A stretch of DNA of 26,056 nt from OLB19 sp964624165 (GCA_964624165.1 CAZUWG010000006.1:1-26056), one strand, 5' to 3'; counted from the first letter of the stretch, positions 1 to 7,751 are shown. Numbers and translations: made by a program. The notes: generated by a model from the sequence alone, not told the origin.

Positions 1-256
1 CCAGGGTAAAGTTTATAACCCCGGGCCCGGCTTTGTCGATTGTGGCCAGTTGGGGTATCTTGCCGCCCCGCCCCGCCACATGGTGCTCCGAAACTTGTCG
101 CGGCGCTTGCCCTGCCTCCTTCGCGGCCACCAGCGCCACATTACTTGCATAATCTCCGTGTGCCATATCCTTGGGATACTCAACCGAAAAATCCTTCACC
201 GCGAGCTTGAGTGAAGATAATGCTGCTCTTATCGCCTGTCTTATAGTTGCTTCCAT
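1..256 (-). CDS. argS: Arginyl-tRNA synthetase, N-terminal part (runs off the window)
   Basis: Reading leftwards from the ATG at 256-254, the frame stays open to the window edge (85 codons). The product has the ArgRS N-terminal additional domain: a segment reading DFSVEYPKDMAHGDYASNVA at about residues 27-46, and AGPGVINFTL at the edge, matching the conserved AGPGFINF-type motif that precedes the catalytic core. ArgRS charges tRNA-Arg in the cytoplasm. The class I signature motifs lie outside the window. The middle part (HHVAGRGGKIPQLATID) is less typical of the family. It starts 17 bases after the DUF2914 gene, so the two are probably cotranscribed. Confidence 0.85.
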   Translation of the reverse strand, partial: MEATIRQAIRAALSSLKLAVKDFSVEYPKDMAHGDYASNVALVAAKEAGQAPRQVSEHHVAGRGGKIPQLATIDKAGPGVINFTL

Positions 257-273
257 ACCGTCACGATAGCAAA

Positions 274-1371
274 TTAGAGATTCTCTGTCACGAGCGGCCT
301 TCTAGCGCTACTCACAATCTCAAAGGTTTCCTGTCCGATTACCTGCCCGCGCGTAGTCTCGACCCGACAGCGCCACTTGCCTTCTTTGAAATTTTTTATC
401 AATGTATAACCCCGATAACCATCGCTGCGCCCGCCTTCAATACTGTATGGTAGCTTCGCATACGTCTCCCAGCGCTTAGCGGCTTCATTGTAGTATTGCC
501 AATGATGCTGCACTTGTGTAGCTAGCCGAGTTGGGGCGAAGACTTGTGCAAAACAAAAGACATTGTCCCCTGGCTGATGGCCAAATTTTCGATCAGACGC
601 AACCCAAAACTGCCACCACTCAGGCTCTTCATATTTCACCTGGTACAGTCCGTCATCAAAGCGCACCACCGAGTGGTAAATACCTATGTGCTTGGCAGAA
701 AGTGGGATGGGAGGAATCACGTTGGTGAAATAAAAGAAATTAAAACCAACAAACACCGCTCCGAGTGAGAAGACGATAGCGCTGGTGTGCATCGTCATAA
801 AATTCGGAATAATTTTAAAGAGCGCCTGCACAAAAAAATACATAATGACCGTTGCCAATAGCCCGCTCCCGACAAATACCCACGGGCTCATCAAGCCGGT
901 CACCACAGGCACCACCAACACAACATATGAAAAGAGCGCAATAAAGAAGATGGTGAGGTTGTAGAGTAAACGCCCAACTCGATCCTTGATCGTTTCATTA
1001 AAAAAGATAGCCAGCAATATGACTAAAAGAAATGGCCAACTTTCAAACCAAGAACCGGCTCGACCATAAAAAATCAACATCCCAGAAAGAAGTCCCCCGA
1101 AGGCGTACTGCAACACAAACGGCGCATACATCACCGCTTTTTTGCTGTAGCGATCACCGAGTTTGTCGGCTGTGCCGGCGTACAACACCAACATCGAGCT
1201 AGAGGCCAGGGCGACATAAAAAAGCAATACAATATTATCAAACACTTGATCTACTCTATTGAGAGTGATGTTGTCGACAATAAACCCAAGCACGAATGAG
1301 AGCGTCATCCAGTGACGCTTCATTTTGGAAACGGTCGGAGATTGTTTTAATGAGAGGAGAAAACGTCGCAT
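274..1371 (-). CDS. Multi-pass membrane protein with C-terminal DUF2914 domain
   Basis: The 365-residue protein has about seven or eight hydrophobic segments between residues 22 and 225, which looks like an integral inner-membrane domain. A soluble C-terminal part follows (about residues 255-355) with the DUF2914 pattern: FAQVFAP, paired aromatics around HHWQYYN, GYRGYT, and GKWRCRVETTRGQVIGQETF. DUF2914 has no established biochemical role; fusion to a membrane domain is known in this family. It lies just upstream of argS on the same strand. An extended -10 box ends 7 bases before the ATG, so a leaderless mRNA is likely. The domain call is fairly sure; the function is unknown. Confidence 0.8.
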   Translation of the reverse strand: MRRFLLSLKQSPTVSKMKRHWMTLSFVLGFIVDNITLNRVDQVFDNIVLLFYVALASSSMLVLYAGTADKLGDRYSKKAVMYAPFVLQYAFGGLLSGMLIFYGRAGSWFESWPFLLVILLAIFFNETIKDRVGRLLYNLTIFFIALFSYVVLVVPVVTGLMSPWVFVGSGLLATVIMYFFVQALFKIIPNFMTMHTSAIVFSLGAVFVGFNFFYFTNVIPPIPLSAKHIGIYHSVVRFDDGLYQVKYEEPEWWQFWVASDRKFGHQPGDNVFCFAQVFAPTRLATQVQHHWQYYNEAAKRWETYAKLPYSIEGGRSDGYRGYTLIKNFKEGKWRCRVETTRGQVIGQETFEIVSSARRPLVTENL

Positions 1372-1378
1372 GTCTTTT

Positions 1379-1387
1379 ATTGTAGCA
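1379..1387 (-). promoter_or_regulatory. Extended -10 promoter of the DUF2914 gene
   Basis: The minus strand reads TGC-TACAAT, followed by 7 bases and then the ATG at 1371. With this spacing the transcript would start at or next to the A of ATG (leaderless). Confidence 0.55.
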
Positions 1388-1406
1388 AATTTATTCCGAA
1401 GTATGA

Positions 1407-1440
1407 GAAAGGCCCCTTCGCATTTGCGAAGGGGCCTTTC
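1407..1440 (-). terminator. Perfect 15-bp GC-rich hairpin after glyA
   Basis: The arms 1407-1421 and 1426-1440 are perfectly complementary with a 4-base loop. It lies between the glyA stop and the promoter of the DUF2914 gene. There is no long T-run directly after it on the minus strand, so termination strength is uncertain. Confidence 0.55.
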
Positions 1441-1502
1441 AAGTGATGCCCGCTTTTCTTTTTTTTAATAGAATTAGAAAAGTACGAGGGAATACCTATT
1501 TT

Positions 1503-2774
1503 TTACACCAACACCTCAGGCACTGGAAAGGCTTCACACAATGCTTTCATCTCTGCTTTTACTGTGTCTTTGAGTGTTTCATTATCTTTATCACGCATGA
1601 CGGCAATCATCAGCTCCGCAATCCGCGTCGCTTCAGCTTCTTTCATGCCGCGAGTGGTCATGGCCGGCGTTCCAAAACGAATCCCCGACGGATCCATAGC
1701 GGTGCGCGTCTCATCTGCAATCATATTTTTATTGAGCGTGATACCCACTTCATCGAGTACGGTTTCTGCCTCTTGTCCCGTGATCTTGAGAGAACCATAA
1801 ACATCGGCGAGGATAAGGTGGTTGTCGGTGCCGCCGCCTAGCATCCGGACTCCTTCTGCTTTAAAGACCGCTTCCATCGCTTTTGCATTTTTCAGCACCT
1901 GTGCTTGATACTCTTTAAAAGCAGGCGTTAGCGCCTCACCAAACGCCACTGCCTTGGCGGCAACTTGCGCCATATGTGGTCCACCCTGCAGCCCTGGGAA
2001 AACTGCTTTATTAATCTTTTTTGCAATTTCCTCATCATCACGTACCAAGATCATGCCGCCTCGTGGCCCGCGAAGTGTCTTGTGTGTCGTAGTGGTCATT
2101 ACATCAAAGCCAGCATGGAATGGATTTTTTGCTACCTTACCGGCAATCAAACCCGCAATATGTGCCACATCAGCAACCGCGTAGGCACCCACTTCTCGCG
2201 CGATCTCTACAAATTTTTCATAATCAAGCTCCCGGCTGTAGGCTGAAAAGCCGGCCAAGATAATTTTTGGCTTGTGTTCGAGTGCGGTCGCTCGCAGTGC
2301 CTCGTAGTCAATTTCCCCAGTCTCTGCATCCTTCATCTTGTAACGGACGAAGTTGAAAATTTTGTTGATCCAGGTGGTGGGATGACCGTGAGTCAAATGC
2401 CCTCCATGAGAGAGGTCCATACCCAACACCGTATCACCAGGCTGCATCAAGGCAAAATACATGGCGACATTGGCCGGCGCTCCAGACAATGGCTGTACGT
2501 TTGCGTACTTACAATCAAACAGCTGGCACGCTCGCTCGATAGCAAGACGTTCCACCGCGTCGGTGTACTCTTGTCCGCCGTAGTAGCGCTTACCGGGATA
2601 ACCTTCGGAATATTTGTTGGTAAAGAGTGAGCCAGACGCTTCGCGCACTGCTTTTGAAACGTAGTTTTCGCTAGGAATTAATTCAAGCCCATGCGCTTCG
2701 CGAGCCTTCTCTCCCAACAGAGCTTTATAGACTGCCTCATCTTGCGCTTTGATATGTGCGTATTCGTTTGTCAT
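1503..2774 (-). CDS. glyA: Serine hydroxymethyltransferase
   Basis: This PLP enzyme interconverts serine plus tetrahydrofolate with glycine plus 5,10-methylene-tetrahydrofolate in the cytoplasm. The 423 residues match the usual length. Visible motifs are ELIPSENYVS near residue 31, YPGKRYYGG near 59, DLSHGGHLTHG near 120, DVAHIAGLI near 202, and the PLP-lysine motif TTTTHKTLRGPRGG with Lys232. The methylene-folate product is the one-carbon donor for the ThyA encoded just upstream, and FolA (5.3 kb) recycles the folate. On the minus strand a TATACT at 2858-2853 is a weak -10 candidate about 75 bases before the ATG, but no good -35 is seen. The adjacency to thyA crosses a scaffold gap. Confidence 0.97.
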   Translation of the reverse strand: MTNEYAHIKAQDEAVYKALLGEKAREAHGLELIPSENYVSKAVREASGSLFTNKYSEGYPGKRYYGGQEYTDAVERLAIERACQLFDCKYANVQPLSGAPANVAMYFALMQPGDTVLGMDLSHGGHLTHGHPTTWINKIFNFVRYKMKDAETGEIDYEALRATALEHKPKIILAGFSAYSRELDYEKFVEIAREVGAYAVADVAHIAGLIAGKVAKNPFHAGFDVMTTTTHKTLRGPRGGMILVRDDEEIAKKINKAVFPGLQGGPHMAQVAAKAVAFGEALTPAFKEYQAQVLKNAKAMEAVFKAEGVRMLGGGTDNHLILADVYGSLKITGQEAETVLDEVGITLNKNMIADETRTAMDPSGIRFGTPAMTTRGMKEAEATRIAELMIAVMRDKDNETLKDTVKAEMKALCEAFPVPEVLV

Positions 2775-2987
2775 AGTAAAAATAATTTAAATCAGTAAGT
2801 AATTTAGCAACAAACGAGCAAGCTTAGATCATAGGCATTTAGTTATTAATTTAGTATAACGTATTTTACAAAGGTGAAAAGAGTGGGGGGGGTCCCAAAG
2901 GGGTTGCGCCCCCACATTTGTTTTTTTNNNNNNNNNNGCGTTAACCTGGGGCGCCGCCCCCCCCCCCCGCCCCCCCCCACTCTTTTC
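2775..2987. other. Scaffold gap inside a homopolymer-flanked inverted repeat
   Basis: Ten N occupy 2928-2937. A perfect 16-bp inverted repeat flanks them: an arm ending in eight G at 2877-2892 and its complement starting with eight C at 2971-2986, which also abuts the thyA stop codon. Between them are further G/C runs (C tracts at 2957-2968 and 2970-2978) and a possible smaller hairpin, 2883-2889 with 2909-2915, followed by a T-rich tract. This is probably the thyA terminator hairpin, badly assembled. The true length and sequence are unknown. Confidence 0.7.
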
Positions 2988-3965
2988 TTAAGTTCCGGCT
3001 CGTTTTTGGTGAATCTTTGCATTATATCCTCCAACGACTGCCAACTCGGCTTTAATCGGGGGATGCGATTCGTAATCATTCAGTTTGACATGTTCTGGAC
3101 GGAACGTATCGATTGAATTAAACTCCTCTGAGAGTGTCACCGTAGGTAGTGGCATTGGCTCACGAGTGAGCTGTTCTTTCGCCGCTTCGATGTGTTTTTC
3201 ATAAATATGCACATCACCAAAGGTGTGGACAAATTCACCAACCGGATATCCAGTAATCTTACTCAATATCTCGAGCAATAATGCGTAGCTCGCAATATTA
3301 AATGGCACTCCAAGGAATATATCCGCCGACCGTTGGTAAAGCTGGAGGCAGAGCTTGCCGTTACAGAGATTAATCTGATACATATTGTGACAAATCGGGA
3401 AACGGGCCGCCTCGCCTGGCAGCGCCATCGCGTATAGATATTCTGGATTCCAGCTGTTGACGATGGCATTGTGACAATGCGGGTCATCCATAATCTCATC
3501 AACTACCCATTGCAACTGATCGACTACTCCTCCATTTTTGCGCGGCCATTTTCGCCACATTTCTCCATAAATATGCGGCAACTCTCCGTGCTGGGTTGCA
3601 AACGCCTCATCGTTAGCAATTTTTTCTATAAATTCCTCTTTGGATAATTCGGGCCAGCCTTCTTTTTCTCTTTTATCATTATAAATACGGAGTGGATAAT
3701 CATCCCAAATATGGATACCGTTCTCAACCAAATACTTTATATTGGTTTGTCCAGACATAAACCAATATAATTCATGCAGCACCCCTTTCCAAAAGACTTT
3801 TTTCGTCGTCAAAAGTGGCAAGCCCTCCGAAAGATCAAACCGTAGTTGCTGCCCAAAGAGACTGTAAGTGACATCACCTGTCTGCGCGTCTTCTTGACGT
3901 CCCCCTTCTTCAATCAAGCGTTGCATCAGGTTCAGGTATTGATATTCGGGATGTTTTTTTTCCAT
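2988..3965 (-). CDS. thyA: Thymidylate synthase (folate-dependent, ThyA type)
   Basis: The enzyme makes dTMP from dUMP, using 5,10-methylene-tetrahydrofolate as carbon donor and reductant. The family motifs are clear in the 325 residues: LPLLTTKKVFWKGVLHELYWF near residue 49, the catalytic motif FPICHN with Cys192, the phosphate-binding QRSADIFLGVPFNIASYALL near 213, and HTFGDVHIYEKH near 255. After PIKAELAV there are about 15 extra residues (VVGGYNAKIHQKRAGT) where many ThyA proteins end. They run into the poorly assembled hairpin, so the exact C-terminus deserves caution. The gene starts 12 bases after the flavodoxin-fold gene and is the last gene of the CYTH operon. Confidence 0.96.
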   Translation of the reverse strand: MEKKHPEYQYLNLMQRLIEEGGRQEDAQTGDVTYSLFGQQLRFDLSEGLPLLTTKKVFWKGVLHELYWFMSGQTNIKYLVENGIHIWDDYPLRIYNDKREKEGWPELSKEEFIEKIANDEAFATQHGELPHIYGEMWRKWPRKNGGVVDQLQWVVDEIMDDPHCHNAIVNSWNPEYLYAMALPGEAARFPICHNMYQINLCNGKLCLQLYQRSADIFLGVPFNIASYALLLEILSKITGYPVGEFVHTFGDVHIYEKHIEAAKEQLTREPMPLPTVTLSEEFNSIDTFRPEHVKLNDYESHPPIKAELAVVGGYNAKIHQKRAGT

Positions 3966-3977
3966 AAATCTATTTTT

Positions 3978-4559
3978 TTACACTAACTTATCAATACTTC
4001 GTATCATCACTTCGATTTTTTTTGCATCTGCTTGCCTCTTAAACATATCACCAATGATGGTAAATGACGAGAGACTCATTCCACAAAAACGCACCACCCA
4101 CCAGCGGAAGGTAAAGGTAAAAAATGGCCACAAAAACCAATATGCCCACTGCGGACCGTCAGCAGTCACCACGACCTTGACCTGCCTACCCTTGAGTAAA
4201 CCTTTCGGAAGACGTAAAAGGCCGTGAGTGCCTTCTTTGTAGGTGTAGGCAAAGTCGGGGGTGATATTTTGATCGAAGAAATTCTTCATGCGCGCCGGTA
4301 CGCTCCCCCACCACATAGGAGCCACAAAGACTAGCTCATCCGCACGCAACATTTCTGCCTGGATACGTGCCGCGGTCTCTCGCTCATTCATCTCACGAGG
4401 ATCTTCAAAGACCAAAAAATCTTGCTTCCACTTGTTTGAGTAGAGATCCATGACGAGCGCGGTGCCGCCGGCCGCTTCGCGGCCGGCGGCATACCGCGCC
4501 GCTATCTTATGCGTATGTCCCCGACTTGAAGGATGTGCTGTGATAATGAGTGAATGCAT
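3978..4559 (-). CDS. NAD(P)H dehydrogenase (quinone)-like flavodoxin-fold protein
   Basis: The 193-residue protein has the Flavodoxin_2 (NQO/MdaB-like) layout. It starts with a beta strand and FMN/FAD-phosphate loop (SLIITAHPSSRGHTHKIA). At about residues 74-95 comes LVFVAPMWWGSVPARMKNFFD, the isoalloxazine-contacting segment typical of this family. A TADGPQWAYWF segment follows near 132, then an aromatic-rich stretch. Such enzymes reduce quinones or related acceptors with NAD(P)H; the true substrate cannot be read from sequence. It sits three bases after the CYTH gene and just before thyA, so it is cotranscribed with both. A perfect 12-bp GC hairpin lies inside its coding region (4464-4490). 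Confidence 0.85.
   Translation of the reverse strand: MHSLIITAHPSSRGHTHKIAARYAAGREAAGGTALVMDLYSNKWKQDFLVFEDPREMNERETAARIQAEMLRADELVFVAPMWWGSVPARMKNFFDQNITPDFAYTYKEGTHGLLRLPKGLLKGRQVKVVVTADGPQWAYWFLWPFFTFTFRWWVVRFCGMSLSSFTIIGDMFKRQADAKKIEVMIRSIDKLV
4464..4490. repeat. Perfect 12-bp GC palindrome inside a coding region
   Basis: The arms 4464-4475 and 4479-4490 are perfectly complementary with loop TTC. It encodes an Ala/Gly-rich turn (AAGREAAGG) of the flavodoxin-fold protein and resembles the intergenic hairpins in arm composition. Confidence 0.6.
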
Positions 4560-4562
4560 AAT

Positions 4563-5237
4563 CTAGGCAAGAGTAAATGTTTTCTCTGTCCCGTAGTATT
4601 CCTCCCAGTGCTTATTGTAATAATCAAACATGCGCGCCAATCGATCTTGATCCAACTCTTCGACCTCAAGCGCATTCATCAGTGCCATAATTTCATCACG
4701 AGCTGTGTCGATTAGACTTTCATCTTTTACCACCTTCTCAAACTCAATAAGATACCCATAGCCTGCGTTTTTATCAAAGCAGATATTGGTGTCCCCGAGC
4801 GTATATTCTTCTCTTTCGCGAGACCACTTTGCTTGATAGCTAAACCCCGCATCTAAAACAAGCTGGTCCAACGTCGTCAAACTATACGCAACCGCTTCTT
4901 CGAATTCCATGCGCTGTACGGTATTTTCGCTTGTACCACCATCTAGAGACGCCTTCACTACCAACAGCACCTCATCATCCTTCTGTCGCGTTCGCACCGA
5001 AAAACCTTCTCCATTCTCAATCACATAACGCAGTCGTGCTTGCTGACTTTCATCAAGCGTGTCTTTCATGTTGTTGAACAACTGCTCAATATCCCCACCA
5101 GTAAAATAATGATTGAGCTGCGTGTTTTTTGCAACAAAAATGAAATCGTGTTCTGATGCTTCCATTTTTGCTTTTAAGGCTTCCTGATTCTTTTTTTCAC
5201 CCAATAAACTTTTGATTTCAATTTCAAATTGTGACAT
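4563..5237 (-). CDS. CYTH-domain protein (adenylate cyclase IV / thiamine triphosphatase superfamily)
   Basis: The 224 residues begin MSQFEIEIKSLL, which contains the CYTH signature ExExK (EIEIK at residues 5-9). Charged strands typical of the triphosphate tunnel follow: ARLRY near 87, FSVRTRQK near 98, LLVVKAS near 110, EFEEAV near 130, and FDKNAGYGYLIEFEK near 169. Members bind triphosphates with divalent metal and act as phosphatases or cyclases; which one applies here is not visible. The fused HD or CHAD domains of some relatives are absent. It is the first gene of a three-gene operon with the flavodoxin-fold gene and thyA (3- and 12-base gaps), driven by a strong consensus promoter. Confidence 0.85.
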   Translation of the reverse strand: MSQFEIEIKSLLGEKKNQEALKAKMEASEHDFIFVAKNTQLNHYFTGGDIEQLFNNMKDTLDESQQARLRYVIENGEGFSVRTRQKDDEVLLVVKASLDGGTSENTVQRMEFEEAVAYSLTTLDQLVLDAGFSYQAKWSREREEYTLGDTNICFDKNAGYGYLIEFEKVVKDESLIDTARDEIMALMNALEVEELDQDRLARMFDYYNKHWEEYYGTEKTFTLA

Positions 5238-5261
5238 AGAGACTTTTTAGCTAACAACTCA

Positions 5262-5270
5262 TGCTATTAT
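5262..5270 (+). promoter_or_regulatory. Extended -10 promoter of folA
   Basis: TGC-TATTAT on the plus strand, 17 bases before the chosen folA ATG at 5288. It overlaps the opposite-strand -10 box of the CYTH operon almost exactly, so the two units share one promoter core. Confidence 0.5.
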
Positions 5271-5294
5271 ATCGACATCTGCTCAGTATGCCAA
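5266..5294 (-). promoter_or_regulatory. Consensus sigma70 promoter of the CYTH-thyA operon
   Basis: The minus strand reads TTGGCA (5294-5289), a 17-base spacer, then a perfect TATAAT (5271-5266). The ATG at 5237 is 28 bases downstream. The -35 box overlaps the start codon of the divergent folA gene. Confidence 0.75.
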
Positions 5295-5797
5295 AGACTC
5301 AAAAAAACTCGGCCATCATCGCTATCGCCGCTCTCGGAAAGAATACGCGCTATATCTGCCGTGGCACTGAACTACTATGGCATAATCCCGATGATCTCAA
5401 ACGAGTGAAGGCGCTCACGCTGGGTCATCCTCTTATTATGGGGCGCAAAACCTACGAATCAATCGGCCGCCCGCTGCCAGGACGCACCAATATCATTTTG
5501 ACAAGAAATACTGATTTTACTGCACCCGGCTGCGTGATTGTCAGTGACAAGCAGGCCGCCTTAAACGCGGCGGCAAATGCTCCAGGTGGAGATAAAATAT
5601 TTATTTTCGGCGGCGCTGAAATCTATACCCTATTCTTGAATGACACCGATACACTCATGCTTACCCTCTATGAGAGCGATAAACCCGGCACTGCCCGCTT
5701 CCCTGAATTCGCATCTGAGTTTACACAAGCCACACAACATGGTGAAGGTACGTTTGAAAATGAACCTTTTGCATGGGTCGACTACGTGCGCAAGTAA
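5288..5797 (+). CDS. folA: Dihydrofolate reductase
   Basis: The enzyme reduces dihydrofolate to tetrahydrofolate with NADPH and closes the cycle with ThyA and GlyA. Motifs include LLWHNPDDLKRVKALTLG (the substrate-binding acidic residue lies in PDD), PLIMGRKTYESIGRPLPGR (NADPH site), IILTRN, and FGGAEIYTLF. An ATG nine codons upstream (5261) overlaps the -10 box, so the ATG at 5288 is chosen, giving 169 residues, normal for the family. The first helix region (AALGKNTRYICRGTELLWH) is slightly longer than in short DHFRs. It is divergent from the CYTH-thyA operon and convergent with dcd across a shared terminator. Confidence 0.93.
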   Translation: MPKTQKNSAIIAIAALGKNTRYICRGTELLWHNPDDLKRVKALTLGHPLIMGRKTYESIGRPLPGRTNIILTRNTDFTAPGCVIVSDKQAALNAAANAPGGDKIFIFGGAEIYTLFLNDTDTLMLTLYESDKPGTARFPEFASEFTQATQHGEGTFENEPFAWVDYVRK

Positions 5798-5830
5798 AAA
5801 CGCGGCGCCATGGGCGCCGCGTTTTTACTT
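5792..5830. terminator. Bidirectional 18-bp perfect hairpin between folA and dcd
   Basis: The arms 5792-5809 and 5813-5830 are perfectly complementary with loop ATG. Each arm carries an A5/T5 tract next to the GC core, so either strand ends in a T-run. It overlaps the folA stop codon and ends 3 bases before the dcd stop. Confidence 0.85.
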
Positions 5831-5833
5831 CCC

Positions 5834-6382
5834 CTATTGCTTTCCCTTTTTTGCCACAATGCCCACAAAGTTATTTTTGCTGTAACGCCCAGTATCTTCA
5901 TAGCTCTGCTTAGTGTGCGAGGAGAGAGTCGAAAACGTGAGCTGCGCGATTTCCATTCCTGGACGCAATACAATTGGCACATTATTGAGATTGCAGAGCT
6001 CAAGTGCAATATGGAGATAATGTCCTGGATTGACGATACTGGCGCTGTTGTGCACGATAAGTCCAATGCGGGCCAAGCTCGACTTACCGTTGACTTCAAT
6101 AAGGTATTCATCACTCCCAAACTTTTCTTTTGAGTAACCTAAGATCGAAACGCCGGGATGAAGTACGAACTCTGCCCCGTCTTTGACTTCAATCGTCTGC
6201 GTCTCTGGAAAAATGCCTTTGGCCGGATCGATGGCTTTGGTCGAGTGTGCATCGGTGATAATAAACGTGTTTCCAAGGCGAATATCATACGTTGCAGGCT
6301 GAAGCTGCTTTTTTTGAAATGGCTCGAGAGTGATCCGCCCCTCTTTCACTGCGGCGTGAATATCTTTATCTGAAAGAAACAT
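5834..6382 (-). CDS. dcd: dCTP deaminase family protein (Dcd or Dcd-Dut type)
   Basis: The protein converts dCTP to dUTP, supplying the dUMP used by ThyA. The 182 residues show LQPATYDIRLGNTF near residue 27, FVLHPGVSILGYSKEKF near 71, the nucleotide-binding GKSSLARIGL near 98, NPGHYLHIALELCNLNNVPI near 117 (catalytic Glu in ALEL), and RPGMEIAQLTF near 139. No separate dUTPase gene is seen in the window, so a bifunctional deaminase-diphosphatase is possible; the sequence alone does not settle it. The gene has its own extended -10 promoter almost next to the ATG and shares a terminator with folA. Confidence 0.88.
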   Translation of the reverse strand: MFLSDKDIHAAVKEGRITLEPFQKKQLQPATYDIRLGNTFIITDAHSTKAIDPAKGIFPETQTIEVKDGAEFVLHPGVSILGYSKEKFGSDEYLIEVNGKSSLARIGLIVHNSASIVNPGHYLHIALELCNLNNVPIVLRPGMEIAQLTFSTLSSHTKQSYEDTGRYSKNNFVGIVAKKGKQ

Positions 6383-6391
6383 AGTGACTAT

Positions 6392-6400
6392 AGTATAACA
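6392..6400 (-). promoter_or_regulatory. Extended -10 promoter of dcd
   Basis: The minus strand reads TGT-TATACT, ending 9 bases before the ATG at 6382. The predicted 5' leader is only 2-3 bases. Confidence 0.55.
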
Positions 6401-6419
6401 AGCGATGTGGAAAAAGAAA

Positions 6420-6442
6420 AAGCGCCCGCGGAGCGGGCGCTT
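6420..6442 (-). terminator. Rho-independent terminator of the Nudix-like gene
   Basis: A 10-bp perfect stem (6420-6429 with 6433-6442) and 3-base loop is followed on the minus strand by a T-rich tract (TTTTTCTTTTT region, 6419-6409). Confidence 0.8.
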
Positions 6443-6474
6443 ATAGAAATCTTTACAGAAACCCTTGCAGAAAT

Positions 6475-7092
6475 CTAGGTCGGCAAGAGTTCTAAGTCGC
6501 GCAGAGTCGCGTGCGCGGCGGCAAGCAATCTTCCTTCGCTTTTTCCGAGCATACCATGAAATGCAACAGTAACCTGCATCATGAGTTCGAACTTGCGAGG
6601 TGAGATCTGCCTCCCTTTCGGCAAAGCCAGCAATTCACTCACGCCACACCAGCGAAGCTGGTGGTGTGGCGTTTGAGTCGCTGTAAGCACACCATGGTAT
6701 TCATTCGCCTGCAATCCATACACATACGCCAAGCGCGTGTGTTTACTCATGCCGCCAGTCAACTCCCCTTGATGCACATAGCTGTATCCAATTTGTTGGC
6801 AATCAGCCGGCACCGCAAGAATGTCGCGCTGCAGCAAGTGGATTGCTTGTGAGGGAGCAATATCCTCTGTCGAGCCAAGCACACTTTTCACACAGCGATA
6901 TTGCGGCAACATGACTTCAAACCTACCGTCAAACACCTTCTTTCGCGGAGTGACCAACGCCACTTGATCTCGCCGCGGCGACAGTACAAGCGCCATCACG
7001 GAATGCTTAAGATATGGGCGGCGACCTTTTTGCTCTCGCCACACACAGTCAAAATTGTTGCCGACAGACAGTTGGTCTTTTTGAGAACGCAT
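6475..7092 (-). CDS. Uncharacterised protein, possibly a degenerate Nudix fold
   Basis: I do not recognise this 205-residue protein with confidence. Residues about 29-55 (KHSVMALVLSPRRDQVALVT) look like the first strands of a Nudix domain. HTRLAYVYGLQ near 117 and LRWCGVSELLALP near 145 fit later Nudix strands. The place where the Nudix box should be has no GX5EX7REUXEEXGU pattern, only LLQRDILAVP, so hydrolase activity is doubtful. No signal peptide or membrane segment is visible. A purine-rich GAAGGAAG stands before the ATG at 7092, a Shine-Dalgarno-like feature rare in this part of the window. It is a single-gene unit between two strong hairpins. Confidence 0.45.
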   Translation of the reverse strand: MRSQKDQLSVGNNFDCVWREQKGRRPYLKHSVMALVLSPRRDQVALVTPRKKVFDGRFEVMLPQYRCVKSVLGSTEDIAPSQAIHLLQRDILAVPADCQQIGYSYVHQGELTGGMSKHTRLAYVYGLQANEYHGVLTATQTPHHQLRWCGVSELLALPKGRQISPRKFELMMQVTVAFHGMLGKSEGRLLAAAHATLRDLELLPT

Positions 7093-7149
7093 GGTGCTTC
7101 CTTCACAGTTGAGAACGTGTATCTAACGCCATAAAACCACATTTTTTAA

Positions 7150-7198
7150 AAAATGCAAAGCGGGGGCGGGCCTTTGGCCCGCCCCCGCTTTGCATTTT
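7150..7198 (-). terminator. 23-bp perfect hairpin terminator after rplK
   Basis: The arms 7150-7172 and 7176-7198 are perfectly complementary with loop TTT. On the minus strand the stem ends in a T-tract (7153-7150 and beyond). It separates rplK from the next gene, so nothing else of the ribosomal cluster follows. Confidence 0.85.
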
Positions 7199-7220
7199 AC
7201 GTTTGCATTTTGTGAAAACA

Positions 7221-7646
7221 CTAATCTTTCACGTGCACTCCCATACTCTTACACGTCCCTTCGATGATTTTCATTGCTGCTTCTACATCATTGGCAGAAA
7301 GGTCTACCATCTTTGCTTCAGCGATTTCACGAATCTGCGCTTTTGTAATATCACCGGCTTTTGAGACAAGATTCTTACCTGAACCTTTCTCTTTGCCAAT
7401 CGCTTTAAGGATCATGCGAGACGCTGGTGTGGTTTTGGTGATGAAGTCAAAACTTCGGTCATCGTAGACATTAATGACAACAGGGACCAACTCGCCACGA
7501 CGATCTTGAGTCTTTTCGTTAAACTGGTTTACGAATTCACCGATATTGATACCGGCTTGACCGAGCACTGGTCCAAGGGGTGGAGCTGGAGTAGCTGCAC
7601 CACCTTTTGCTTGTGCTTTTACTTGTTTTAGTAACTTTTTTGCCAT
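7221..7646 (-). CDS. rplK: 50S ribosomal protein L11 (uL11)
   Basis: The protein binds 23S rRNA at the GTPase-associated centre and supports factor binding at the L7/L12 stalk. The 141 residues match the family. The N-terminal domain reads MAKKLLKQVKAQ, then PAPPLGPVLGQAGINIGEF (proline-rich hinge region), and the C-terminal RNA-binding domain includes DRSFDFITKTTPAS near 67 and GTCKSMGVHVKD at the end. The frame is open 30 codons upstream, but the ATG at 7646 gives the conserved MAKK start. In most bacteria rplA follows directly; here a strong terminator follows instead. Confidence 0.96.
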   Translation of the reverse strand: MAKKLLKQVKAQAKGGAATPAPPLGPVLGQAGINIGEFVNQFNEKTQDRRGELVPVVINVYDDRSFDFITKTTPASRMILKAIGKEKGSGKNLVSKAGDITKAQIREIAEAKMVDLSANDVEAAMKIIEGTCKSMGVHVKD

Positions 7647-7751
7647 AAAAATGTTGTTGAGAAATAATGTTAGAAGCTGTGCGAGCAATATGCCCGATTT
7701 CCCGCGTAACAGTGGTGAGGATGATACAAGAAACATCCAAAAAACGCAAGG

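Noticed and set aside
2775..2876. Glycine or folate riboswitch before glyA
   Set aside because: The space is AT-rich and short, with no conserved cores or stems that I can recognise.
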